From assembly GCA_025345505.1 (NCBI GenBank), contig JANVCC010000026.1, positions 373,960-437,959 of the forward strand: DNA of 64,000 bases, in the 5' to 3' direction. Position numbers and translations under genes: made by a program. Every line of letters starts with the position of its first letter. Positions within the stretch are counted from its first letter, which is position 1. The notes beneath the pieces are model-generated. The model was not told the DNA's origin, ran no database searches, and saw only the letters and a program-made list of their open reading frames with translations. Source of the DNA: Todiramphus chloris collaris (Eukaryota > Chordata > Aves > Coraciiformes > Alcedinidae). Below are positions 22,442 through 33,097 of the stretch, one piece after another.

Positions 22442-25328
22442 CTTCAAAAAAAAAAAAGAAAAGAAAGGAAACCTCAATACAAAACCAAAACCAGCACCCA
22501 AACATACACAAGATTAACAGGCTATGACCGAGTTTCTGTAGCTACAGAGTGTGAGATGATTTCTGCAGTTTTCTCAACACAACGCTGTCCCTTGCAACCA
22601 AGCCTAACTTACAAAGCCCTGTTTCTAGTTAAATAGACTGCAGGTAAATAAGCACAAGAGCTTCTTCAATTCAGTCATTGAATGTCATTCGTCAGACGCT
22701 TTTATGGACCTGTTCCTGTCAGTACAAGATGCCAACCGTTTAAAAGCAGGACACGGACCTTTTTACCTTTTGAGGATTAATCTATATAGCCAGGGGCAAC
22801 TGCAGCCCACTCATAAAAAGGGTCTGTGCTCCTGACATCGACGTAAAAGCCATATAGCAGATATAAATTGGATTTCTCATTTCACTGCTTGCTCAGATGA
22901 ATCAGAAATCAATTTGTCTCACTAGGGCAAATTCTACTGTTTTGAATTAAGAATTTGTATTTATCTCAACAGGAATGCTGCGTGCTAAAGGCTGTAAAAT
23001 TTAGCCTTATTTGTTAGCCTTATTTTCCTCTCTCTCATCCCCAGAACTGCAAATCCAAAAGTTTTTATTAGTGTTATCTTGTTGAGAAACTGCCACATCA
23101 ATTTATAATATATAAATCTGTAACGATTTTGATGGAGGAGATTTGAGGGACTCATTTCATACCGCTGGAGTTGAAAGTCTGTTATTAGAAGCAACAAGCA
23201 CAAGAGAAAGGCAGAACTCCCCTCGGAGAGACAAGAAAGGCATCAGAGCTGGGGCCAGAGACACGGTTTCTCCTGTAAGGGTGCCTGAATGAGTAGCTTC
23301 TCCCACAGATGTCCACCTGTATCGCAAGTGCAGGATCACCGTCCCTGCCTTCGGCAAAGTTACGTTCCTTAAGAACTTTTCTCCTAATTTACAACTTCTC
23401 CTACTCAACAGCAGGAGCGCCCCAGGGATTGATGTTTGCCAGAGCCCACGGAGCGTCATGACACTCGCTCTCCAGAGAAGGAACACGGGCAGCAGAGAGA
23501 GGAGCTGGCAATGAGGGGAAGAGGGAACCTGCCCTCCCTCCTGGCTTTGTCCCTCACATGCCACCTGCTGCTACCGCTCTTCAGATACGCTCCTGGGGGG
23601 ACTTTGTCCCATTTCTCATTGCATCATGGACCGGAGGCATTAGCAGAAGAGGCATGAGGGCTGAAGAGTCTCACAGAGCTCAGCAGATCAGGCTGGCACG
23701 CCAGGAAAGATTTCCCCGATATCCTCTAACTGGCAAAGGCCAGGCATGTGAAGCATGCAGAAATCACCCATGCCTTTGGACAGCGGCTGCTTCGCTCATC
23801 ACTACTTCGGCATTCTGAGGGATTTAGCACATCTCCCTCAGCTCTGCAATGAGCTTGTCTGGTAGCTGGGGGCATGGGGGCTGCTCGTCTTCAAAAGCCA
23901 CATAGTGCTGATCAGAGCCGTGGTCTGGCGTGCAAGCAGGTGGGACGGGGCACAGCAGGGGCCCAAGATACAAACCCTAGGTGGAATATCAGTCTGCCTT
24001 GGGTCTTTATTTTCACTCCACTGAATGCACAGTGAAAGGAGAAATGTAGCCTGAATTTAGGCCTGACATGAGAGGAAAATATTTACGTCCCTGGATGGAG
24101 CAGAGGTGAAATTTGTGGGAAAATCTGTCATAGGAGGCTGCAGTCTAGACAAGAAAATGGGATGGCACCAAGGAATCGACAGCATTCAGAAATGCCAAAG
24201 CACCTTGTCAACGCCTCTGTACCAACAAAGTGTCCCCTTTTTACTGGAAAAATAGAATGTAATGTGCAGTTGGTATTTTCTGCTGGTGCTAGTGCATTTT
24301 TTTCTTTGATCAAAACGTTTATTATTACCAGAATCCATCGTATGAATTTCTGTTATTTGCCTCAGTAAACTAAACGGAATCAAGATGTAGGAATAAATAT
24401 GCATCTTGTTTTCTGCAGAGTTCAGCAGTGAGTCAAAGAAAGATTGGTCTGGCACCTGCTCTTGCACTTGCTGCTTCTAATAACAGACTTTTGACTCCAG
24501 AATGAGTCTCTCAAATCTCCTCCGTCAAAACCTTTCCAGATTTATATATTAAAAACTGATGTAGCGGTTTCACAACAAAGCTCAATTCAAAACATCAAGA
24601 GTGTTTTAAACTCTTCTAGCCCGCCTTTCTTCTAGCCTGATTGGTATATATAGCAACAACATGCTTCTCTTGCCTTTAGACTTCCGCTCTCAGCGTAAAT
24701 CTCTTTCCATGCTGTGCCTTTACTACCTCTCAGTCTTGATGACATAGAAAAACAAGTAATGAATAATAGTAATTTAAAGAGGGAAGTTAAGTCAACATGC
24801 CTCAGCCTTAAGCCAGTCTCTAGTGATTGAAGACAAATAACATAGTAGGGAAAAACTACCTTTTACCTGCAGCAAACAAGTTTTCTTCTGAAAGTCACTA
24901 TTTTTTTTTTTTCTGGGAGATATTTTTTTAGGAAGCTTCACATTACAGATAGGGCAGTGGAAGCAGAGCAGCCAGTTACATGCAAATGCAAGCTTCTATC
25001 CTGTAATTGCTGGAAAGAGCTCAGCCATTCTGCAATGGGACTCTCAGCCCCAGCAGTAAATGGAACGACTGATGTGCAAACCGCAGATGTTTGCACTGGC
25101 ATCGACATCATCACACATAGCATGGGCTCTAAACTTCTTCTGAAACATGGATTCATCAAATCCAGTTGTTTCATACTTAGTACCAAGACAAAAAAAAAAA
25201 ATAATTAAAAAATAAAATCTATCTTTAGTTTTTAATTGATCATGTAACACCTGGGTTATTAAAGACACTAGCCCACGTTTTCGATTGGGTCAGAAACATT
25301 TGTCACAGAGTAGCCTCCTATCTCTTAC

Positions 25329-25439
25329 CGTTCCATTCCGCAGGGCAGCCGAGTGGTGCCGGGAAAGAGGCATTGGAAATTCATTTGCAAAACACGTCTG
25401 GGACGGGCTAAAAGCTTTAACAGCACCATTAGAGCAAAT
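25329..25439 (-). CDS. Unidentified gene, exon 7
   Basis: A strong donor (GGAACG then GTAAGA) ends a frame encoding FALMVLLKLLARPRRVLQM, NFQCLFPGTTRLPCGME. The acceptor is uncertain. CTCACTAG at 25440 and GGCTAG at 25452 both give the required one-base start. A better-loo-king TTTTAG at 25487 gives phase 0, which does not match exon 6. The end (CG) joins the G of exon 8 to make Arg. Confidence 0.55.
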
Positions 25440-26275
25440 CTAGTGAGTCTTCTAGCCAGCAACATCCCAGTTTCTGTCCGGTCCCGCTAAAATCCACTGG
25501 GATTACCAGTAGGGTCGGTGTCATTGAAGTCCATTACAAATTTAAAACCCCTTTTTGTTTATGGAAGAGCTATGCCATGTTTTTACCATAAATAAATCAG
25601 GTAATAATTCAGTAACTAAAACTAACTGAATCCAACATGAAAAAAGCAAAATGCTATTCTGCTTAATTTTCAACTTTATCCTCCTTTCTGTAATAATTTT
25701 GTAATAATGTATTTCTGGAAGTGAAAGGAGAGCTTTGGAAGATTTAAAGATTCTAAGCAGATGAGTGAAATCGCACAGAATGATCACCCAGTAGTGTAAT
25801 TATTCCAAAAATACCATGAAAAAGACAGCACCGAACGCCCAAGGAGACCAAATTACGTGCTTTTGGAACTGCTGGGTCATAAAAACAATTGTTATCCTCA
25901 GCAATTACTAGAGGCAGCAATTTAATATCCTTAATGAATTTCTTAATGTTATAAACCGCTCTGTCAATGGAGTTATCTTGTGTCAAAGTGATGAAAGTCA
26001 AATTTTATAGTAAACTTAAAAAAAAAACCCTAAGCTAAGGATCAGGAAAATATCCTCATATAACAAACTAATTTCAAGGAAATTAAAGAATTAGCCAAAA
26101 TTATTAAGTATATTATGGTCTAAAACAAGCTTGGGAACGCAGAAAAATCTCACATCCAAAATACCAATTGCGGAGGCAGGCGGTGGGCAGGCCCCTCTGC
26201 GGGCAGCAACGGACGCAGCTGAGCCAAAGGTACGTCCCCACCAGACACACATGGGGAGGTGGCGTGAGGCTTTAC

Positions 26276-26318
26276 CTGTGGGGCTGCACTGGGGTGAAAG
26301 GAAGGTCCAAAACAGGTT
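26276..26318 (-). CDS. Unidentified gene, exon 6 (43 bp)
   Basis: Excellent splice signals: acceptor TTTTTCCTGCCCTTTCAG and donor CCCACAG then GTAAAG. The phase required by exon 5 (G + AA) gives PVLDLPFTPVQPH and leaves AG. All three frames are open in so short a piece, so the frame rests on phase agreement. Confidence 0.6.
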
Positions 26319-27967
26319 CTGAAAGGGCAGGAAAAATAACTCTCATCCACTAGGTTTTCTGTCTTTTTATTGAGCCAGAGCTACCGCATGACCAGCTTTC
26401 CACATGACAATTCACAACATTACTTCAGCCCTGTCCCAACTCTCCGTTCATCTCAGCTCTCAGGAAGTTGGAAATGGGTTCAAGTACAACGAGCAACGCG
26501 CCTTTCTCCAACATGAAATTTGAAGTTTTCTATGAGTTCCAGTTGAAATACACATCTGCCCCCCCTGCAAACCAGCCACCGATCACTCCATTTGGTTTTT
26601 CAAACAACAGTTTTTATGCAGGAAGAATTTACATCACGAGGAACCCGAGAGAGACAGAACTGGCTTGCACACCCTTCAGACAGCCCCAGTTATGTTCCAA
26701 ACATCTACAATGAGTGAACTCCTAAGTGTAAAGAACATGTTCTCCACTCACTGAGCCGAGACAGGAACTACCCTGTGGCACATCCTCTTCTGGACTGATT
26801 ATCAGCGGGGTAGACAGATCGCTAGAGATGTAGAAAAAAAGATCTTAAATTGTAATTTAATTCTAAGAACAGTCCTTCTATGAATAGCAGCAGAGACATG
26901 AGCTCTGAGGATATTTGTCCTTACCACTGCCAGTGGTTACATCTCTTTTAATGTTGTTCTTTTATCTCCAGAGAAAGCTGGTATCTGAATCTCTGCAAGA
27001 CGTAATACAGCAGTTCAATACATTTGCCCTGCCACTGATGCCAATTAACATTTCTTTGTTATTTTCCGTAGTCTCCTTTTACTGTCTCTGCAAATAACGG
27101 CTGGCATAACAAATTCTCAGGCTTTTAAGTCCCAGATGAAATGGGGAAAAAAAAGAAAGTTTAACTAAATATAAACCACACAGAATTAAGTGGATGGGGG
27201 TGGGCAGCTTCTCAAGACTTGAAAAGTTTTATTGCTGATTTAGTTTTAGCTTTTCCTTCAATAACTGTATTTAAGAAAGAAATAAAGTGCTGTGACATTT
27301 AAATGTGATAAAAATTTCCCAGGTCTGAAATCCTATTGCCACAGTAAGGAAAATCAGACCAAGATAATTAAATGTGCAATTTGACACATCTACTGTGAGG
27401 AATGACAGTATTTTGAGATTACCATTTGCAGTGGTTCCTGATATTGCAACATTGCTTCTCAGTAGGTAAGAAATCAGTTCTTCCTCCGCCTTTTGACCTT
27501 CCTATTTCTCCTCACGTTAAAAAAAAAATTAAAAAATCAAATCATGACAAAACACAGACCAAAAATCCCAATGACAGAATATTCTCCGGCCTTTCTGCTG
27601 AAAACATTCTAAAATGTCAGCATGAGCCCATTAAAAATTGTCCACAGCAAAAAACATTTTAGTTACTTCCTTTGTGACTTGAAAATTAAAGTAATTGAGA
27701 AAAGACTGCTATTGCCTATGGAAACAGATAAGTTTTCAAAGCATTTAGAATGGAAAAAAGCTGAAAGCAGAGGCTTAGTCTTAGCAGTTCGGAGAACCAT
27801 GGTAAAAAGACACAATACTCTGTAAAAAGTATTGTGTAGGAAGATTCTTTCCTTAGACACCACTAAAACAAAGTGCCTCTTCCTTCCTCCACATTGCCTG
27901 TCTTAGCAAAGCATCAAGTAAAGAGTCGCCAAAATGTTCCTATGAGGACGTGTGGTTTGGCATTTAC

Positions 27968-28074
27968 CTTTCATCAAGTCTCCCGGAACCAACGGTCTAC
28001 TGGGGAAAACTTCATCGTGCTGACACAAGAGCTGCACACAGTTGCGTGTGTCGGAGATGTGTCGCTCCCAGAGG
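27968..28074 (-). CDS. Unidentified gene, exon 5
   Basis: The donor is GATGAAAG then GTAAAT. One frame is open for 35 codons and closed by TGA just upstream of the acceptor (CACTTGTGACGAAG). It encodes LWERHISDTRNCVQLLCQ, then HDEVFPSRPLVPGDLMK, with one base left. The acceptor is poor in pyrimidines, so a slightly shorter exon is possible (TGTGTGCAG about 40 bases inside). Confidence 0.6.
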
Positions 28075-28597
28075 CTTCGTCACAAGTGACGTTGGGATAA
28101 TTGGGGCCACCCGACAGCACATCCCCAATAAACCGTCTGGTTACATTTTAGAGGGTCTGGTACCACAGAGCCTATGTTTAATGAGATAAATCAGAAGATC
28201 ATGCTGAAGGTACCAAAAACTGTCACTGGGAAATCCAGACTTTGACAGCAGAATTGGAAAAGGGCTCATATGAAAGAAATCTGTAATGTGGGCTTCAGGC
28301 CTCTGCCGTCAGCTACACTCAGGGCTGCACCAAGATCAGAGCTTCCCCAGCTGCGCTGCAGCAGATCGAAGTGGCTGCTGGTGCTCAGCCCCCGAGCTGT
28401 CGGTGTTGGCCGTGCAGGCCCCAGGTACCCTCCTTTTCGGTTCCAAGGCATAAGCAGCTGCTTCGCTCAAGGTGTCACTTGTCATCAGGCCAGCAGTGAG
28501 ATGGCGACTGCGACGCTATGAAAGGACACTGGCAACTGTACCTCTTGAGGCAAGTGAGGGGGGCCCTGCAGGTGTGATGATGCGCTTATGGTCATGC

Positions 28598-28602
28598 TCA
28601 GC
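28598..28602. repeat. 5-bp target-site duplication of solo LTR, left copy
   Basis: TCAGC, identical to 29336-29340. Five bases is the usual duplication length for ERVL integrases. Confidence 0.85.
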
Positions 28603-29335
28603 TGTTGAGGTTTTGGGGAGTTATTCTGTTTTCCTTCTTGTCTTAGAGAATTTTTCCATGCTTGTTTGTCAGGGAGGTTAATGGCCGTACTTAAGAGGGA
28701 CAAAAGGACCTGGCCACAGGGGGAGGGGTCCAGCCTGCCGAGTAAAGGGGGTTGGGTCGAGCCCCTGGGGCTCTCACTTGGTTTGCTCCCTGCATTCAAG
28801 GAGCAGAAGCTGCCCTCGTGGTGCAGAGACCTCATCCCCGCTGCGTCTCCTGCTCTCCCTGCTGCCTACCGAGGATCCTCTGGACACCGGGATCAGCTTG
28901 GAGAGAGGTCGTCCCTGCTTTCGTCTCCTGCTTTTCTCCTTCTACCCCTGCTGTCTCCCGAGGATCCTGCTGGACACCGGGATCGGCTGCCCAGGCGGGT
29001 TCCTGACGCGGGCTTTCCATCGGCCATTGCCACGTGGGGACTGAGCTGGCTCCGGAGTGGCGGGGAGACCATCGCGCCCTCCCTGCTCCCCGGGAGCCCC
29101 GAGAGGTTGGCACTGGATTCCCTGTGCTGTTTTGCTGTTACTGAAGTAGTTATTGTTGTTTGATTGTCTTGTTATATAGATATTTAGTAAAGAACTGTTA
29201 TTCCTACTCCTGATATCTTTGCCTGAAAGCCCCTTAATTTAAAATTACAAGCATTGGGAGGGGAGGGGGTTGCATTTCCACTCCAAGGGGGGCTCCTGCC
29301 TTCCTTGTCAGACACCTGTCTTTCAAACCAAGACA
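28603..29335 (+). mobile_element. Solo LTR, probably ERVL-type (class III), 733 bp
   Basis: The element begins TGTTGAGGTT and ends CAAGACA, with TGT/ACA termini. It is flanked by a perfect 5-bp direct repeat TCAGC (28598-28602 and 29336-29340). The 3' part (CTCCTGATATCTTTGCCTG, CTCCAAGGGGGGCTCCTGCC, CACCTGTCTTTCAAACCAAG) is the pattern I associate with avian ERVL LTRs. AGTAAA at 29186-29191 may be the poly(A) signal. No internal retroviral sequence remains. It lies antisense in the intron between exons 4 and 5 of the unidentified gene. An internal GC-rich block is duplicated (28844-28899 and 28922-28989). Confidence 0.85.
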
Positions 29336-29340
29336 TCAGC
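29336..29340. repeat. 5-bp target-site duplication of solo LTR, right copy
   Basis: TCAGC, the partner of 28598-28602. Confidence 0.85.
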
Positions 29341-29446
29341 AATGGATGAGCTGTCAGGATCCACGGGGGCTCCACGTGATTGCTGCTCACCCTGCTCCAG
29401 CAGGTTAGAATCCAGGAGAAACTATGAAATGAGATACACTCAAGGC

Positions 29447-29463
29447 TTTTTTTTTTTTTTTTT
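29447..29463. repeat. Poly-T tract (17 T)
   Basis: An uninterrupted T run on the + strand. No SINE body was recognised beside it. Confidence 0.9.
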
Positions 29464-29594
29464 AAATCTTAGTGTAACGCCAGACAGAAGATTGTTATGT
29501 CAATGTAAGAGGAGCGGACAGCTGGAGCCATGGGCTGCCGTCCCCACCGGTGTGGGAGCCGCTGTCCGGGAAGAGCAAATGGGGTTCGTCTCAC

Positions 29595-29670
29595 AGCTCC
29601 CAGACCAAACCTGGGAGTTGTGCTGCACTCTTCGCAGTGAACGTCAGATGCACGGGAACCCCCAAACCCA
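29595..29670 (-). CDS. Unidentified gene, exon 4
   Basis: The acceptor is a strong CTGCCCTTTCTTGTCAG. The donor is GGAGCT then GTGAGA. With the two-base start required by exon 3 (G + TG makes Val) it encodes GLGVPVHLTFTAKSA, AQLPGLVWE and leaves CT. Reading on through the donor meets TGA at once, which supports splicing there. Confidence 0.65.
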
Positions 29671-30961
29671 CTGACAAGAAAGGGCAGTCATGAGCTCAGG
29701 AAAGAGGCAGGCTCCCACCCGACGGCTCCATCATTATGCAGAAAAGCTGCATTTATTTTCCCTTTGTACTTGGCGGTTCAGATACAAACGAGAGCTGTTC
29801 CTGAGCAGGGCTCCTGTCACAGCCTTCTCCCCGGTTCCATTTCCATCGTCTGTAGCTATTTCCAGCGGGCATTAAAATAACTTGACTTCCTGTGCGGCAC
29901 CAGCTCTCATCTCTAACTACTGGTTTTTTCATATCTAAAAATAATTCAGGGTTATTTATGGCACTGTTTTGACTACCAAACTGCTGATGTCAACCAACAG
30001 CATAGAAAAAGGATCAATGAGCAGGCTTAGATTATTTTCATCCGCAGACAAGGAATTTTGACAAGACACGATAAATCAGGACAACTCTGCAAGAAAGCCT
30101 CTGGAATGTACTGGCATTTCCATTTTATCAAGAAATAATAAGCAGCCTGCAGCAGTAATACATTTCCACATGACAGTTGTGCTATAGCAAGTGTGTGTAT
30201 GCCAATGAGGAGGTATTTTCACACCAGCTCGCTTTGGATAAATCGTTTGGACCTTGCACTTTCACGGATGAAAGGGCATGGAGATGGAAGGCTGCGTGGC
30301 CACCCCAGCCTGGACAAAGACCAGGTTTCTCCTATGGCTTCATCTTTTCTGTAGACACCAAAACCTGTAAGAATTTAATTTTATTTTAGGATACAAAATT
30401 GTCTCAAGAATTCAGTGGCTACATCTGGAAACTGCTTCTAGAAATAAGAAGTAGTATCATTTTCTGTGGAAAGGACTTTTCATTCTGCTTTTTGAACCTT
30501 TATTATTTTCAATAGCTCAGTTTTGACACAGAACTTTTGTCTTTCTGTGTCACAGCTGAACTGTAGGGCATTTTTCCAATTAAATCAGTGACCTGTGGCT
30601 GATTCATCCCTGACTCATTTTGCTAAAGGTCTTAACTATATCCAGAAAATCAGGCCTCACTTCAAGCTATTTCCTTTTTTTTTCAGGTAGGTAGAAATCC
30701 CTTTACTATCGGCATGGCACAATTTAGGATGAAAATAAAAAACAAATAAAAAACAGCAGCTCAGTTAGTTTTGACAGTCTGCATAAAGCCGAATGTTGGA
30801 GTTAGCCAAGTGTGTGAGAATAAAGCCAAGACGTTCGTCCCGGAGGCCCTACAACAGTGACTTCCATTTGTGCAGTACCTTCATGATCCACTACACTCTT
30901 CTGAGGCCTCTAAATTGTCTCTAACATGAAAAAATACTAACTGCAAAGTCTTAGCAGTTAC

Positions 30962-31186
30962 CTCTGGTACATATTTTTTTTCCGAAGTCTTCGATTCTGA
31001 GACAATTTGAAATATTGACATTTTCATTTTTAAAATGAGAAATGCTGAAGGCGAGTTCTGAATCAAAGTTCTGAGTCAGAGCATCTCCAGAGAAGACAGC
31101 AAACCAAATCCTCCGCCACGTGAATATATTCACAGCTGCGGCACTGCCATTTGGTTCCTCTGCGTCCTCCTCCGGCAGTGGTTCGA
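30962..31186 (-). CDS. Unidentified gene, exon 3 (225 bp, best supported)
   Basis: A textbook acceptor (GGCTTCCTCTCTTTTCCAG) and a good donor (ACCAGAG then GTAACT) bracket 74 open codons in one frame. The product starts acidic (EPLPEEDAEEPNGS), then shows VNIFTWRRIWFAVFSG, LTQNFDSELAFSISHF, NVNISNCLRIEDFGKKICTR. Alternating hydrophobic residues suggest beta structure, unlike the helical later exons. I do not recognise the family. Phase is two leading bases and one trailing base, matching exons 2 and 4. Confidence 0.8.
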
Positions 31187-32379
31187 CTGGAAAAGAGAGG
31201 AAGCCGCTTTACTGCCGATACCTACAGTTTTGGATTTGAGATAATGCCATAAAAAGTTCATGCAGAAGTGTGTGTTAGTTCTGCAAAATAGAGTCTGTCT
31301 CTAGAGTCAGATTTTTAAATATTAATGGAGAAGTTTTCCATCAAAGGAACCCCAAATGTCTCCCAGTCCAAAAAATGTAAATAATTCTAGTGAGAGATGC
31401 GTGCTGAGGATGATGTTTGCACAAGGACCCACAAAATGATACTGAACACTGTTGATTTTATAGGATTTTTTTTTCTTTCTGCTAACAGTTCCCCTTGTCT
31501 TTGTATCTACACATCAATGGCTGATCCTTTGCTACTACAATAACCTCGAAGATATGCATATTAGTAAGGTAAAGAAGAGGAAATGCATATTGAGTGAGAG
31601 GTAACATAACAGTTCACCGACTCAACGTACAAGAAATGCTCACCTCAGTGAGAAATCCTTTAATGGCACTGAACAAGCTTAATCATTAAGCAGGCATGAA
31701 AGGGTACAGTAACGCTTAGTGACAGTTTGAAATGGATTTGCTAACTTTAACCCAGTGCTCTCAAACAGTGCAGAGTGACACAGAGGGGATCTGCAGATTT
31801 GTTATTCATCAGGTCTTTTTATAAACCTGAATCTTTTATGACTAAAATCTGCCATTAACGCATTTTTCAATTCACTTATTCCGAAGGAGTGGAGCCATTT
31901 ACATGAAAATACTTATTTTTAATGTGCTTTTCATGAAATGCTCATCAAGGTCAAGCGCTATAATTTGATGAGTGAAATATGTTATTTCATTATAATACAT
32001 TCGACTTTATGCTGTTCAGAAGCATTATTTAAAAAAAATACACTTCCTACAAATGTGCATTATTTGCACCGAGTTTTCAATTACTTTGTTTTTTCTTCTT
32101 AAGAGATAAATAACCTCTGGAAATTCCCTCTGGCCAGTTCTCCCAGCACACAGGAGATTGCTGTCACTCCATGGAGTATGCTGTTCAAAGAAGCCAAAGC
32201 CCTTTGGCAGCATCGCTGCTCCTGGAGCTTTGCAGGCGCCCACAGGCAGAGCTGCAGGCAGCAGTGCAGGCAGATTTGCTGCACTGGCACCAGTGAAAGG
32301 GCTCTCTGCTCCCTCCTCCTCTGCTGCAGAGGGTTTCCAATGTGGGCACTTGAAAAAGCAGGAGCAAAACCAAGAGTAC

Positions 32380-32425
32380 CTTTGGTGTGGAATGTCCTCA
32401 CAGCTCCTTGCAATGGATTTTCATA
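32380..32425 (-). CDS. Unidentified gene, exon 2 of those found (46 bp)
   Basis: The donor is CACCAAAG then GTACTC. The frame YENPLQGAVRTFHTK starts immediately after an in-frame TAG that would itself serve as the acceptor (CATACGAGTAG), a weak site. Its phase (0 in, one base out) matches exon 1 (ends phase 0) and exon 3 (starts with two bases). Support is mostly phase agreement. Confidence 0.42.
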
Positions 32426-33038
32426 CTACTCGTATGCTGGAAGCTTGTAGCTTAGTGGCTCTTCACTTGACAAAAGGATTCTCCTGGAGAGCGGGACAGT
32501 AGCCGCATTCACCCCTCATCTTCTGACCAGCACGACAAAATGTGGGTCCCCCCATCTGTCTTCTCTTCCTGGGTGACAGAATCCTTTGGGTCTATTTGAC
32601 CTGAAGCATAGGCCATCTAGAGAGAAAACAGCAACAAAGAATTACTTAATGAAGTTTTTTCCCCGTGGTTGAATTAGTTCTACTGTTTTCCCTTGTCCTA
32701 GCCCTACCTGGGGCTGTACCTCCAGCAGCAGACACAGCTACCCACATGTGCCAACAAGGGCCTGGTTCTCCATGGAGACAAAAACCTAAAGAGGAGGGGT
32801 TGCAGGCAAAGAGCACTAGGGACCACAGACTTTGGGTATCTGACACTTAAACATGACGCCAAGTTAGTTCAGGTAGTCACTGAGTAACATTTGATGAATG
32901 CTGCAGTTAATGGTCCCCAGAGGTGATTTTTTCCCGTGTTTAATACATGCACTTAATTACCTACCACACTAACAAACAGCTCCGCAATGGCACAGGAGAG
33001 ATACAGGCAAACTGATGAATAATTGTCCTCCAGCTCAC

Positions 33039-33097
33039 CAAATGACTGTTGGGTCCGTACTTGCATTCATTTCCCAGCCTCCTCCTTAGTGGACTTT
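33039..33097 (-). CDS. Unidentified gene, most 5' exon found (59 bp)
   Basis: A very strong acceptor (TTTTTTTGTTGTTTTGTTTTGCTTTGCAG) and a donor CATTTG then GTGAGC enclose a frame SPLRRRLGNECKYGPNSHL with two leading bases. The alternative of reading through the donor is possible (another donor, GTAATT, lies at about 32966) but needs a frame with TGA near the start. At least one more 5' exon ending with a single extra base must lie above 33.1 kb. I searched by eye and did not find it. Confidence 0.6.

Noticed and set aside
26915-27097. Plus-strand exon candidate after acceptor TTGTTCTTTTATCTCCAG (RKLVSESLQDVIQQF)
   Set aside because: The acceptor is excellent and the start looks coding. However, no donor follows before the stop, the tail is unlike a protein end, and it lies in an intron of the minus-strand gene.
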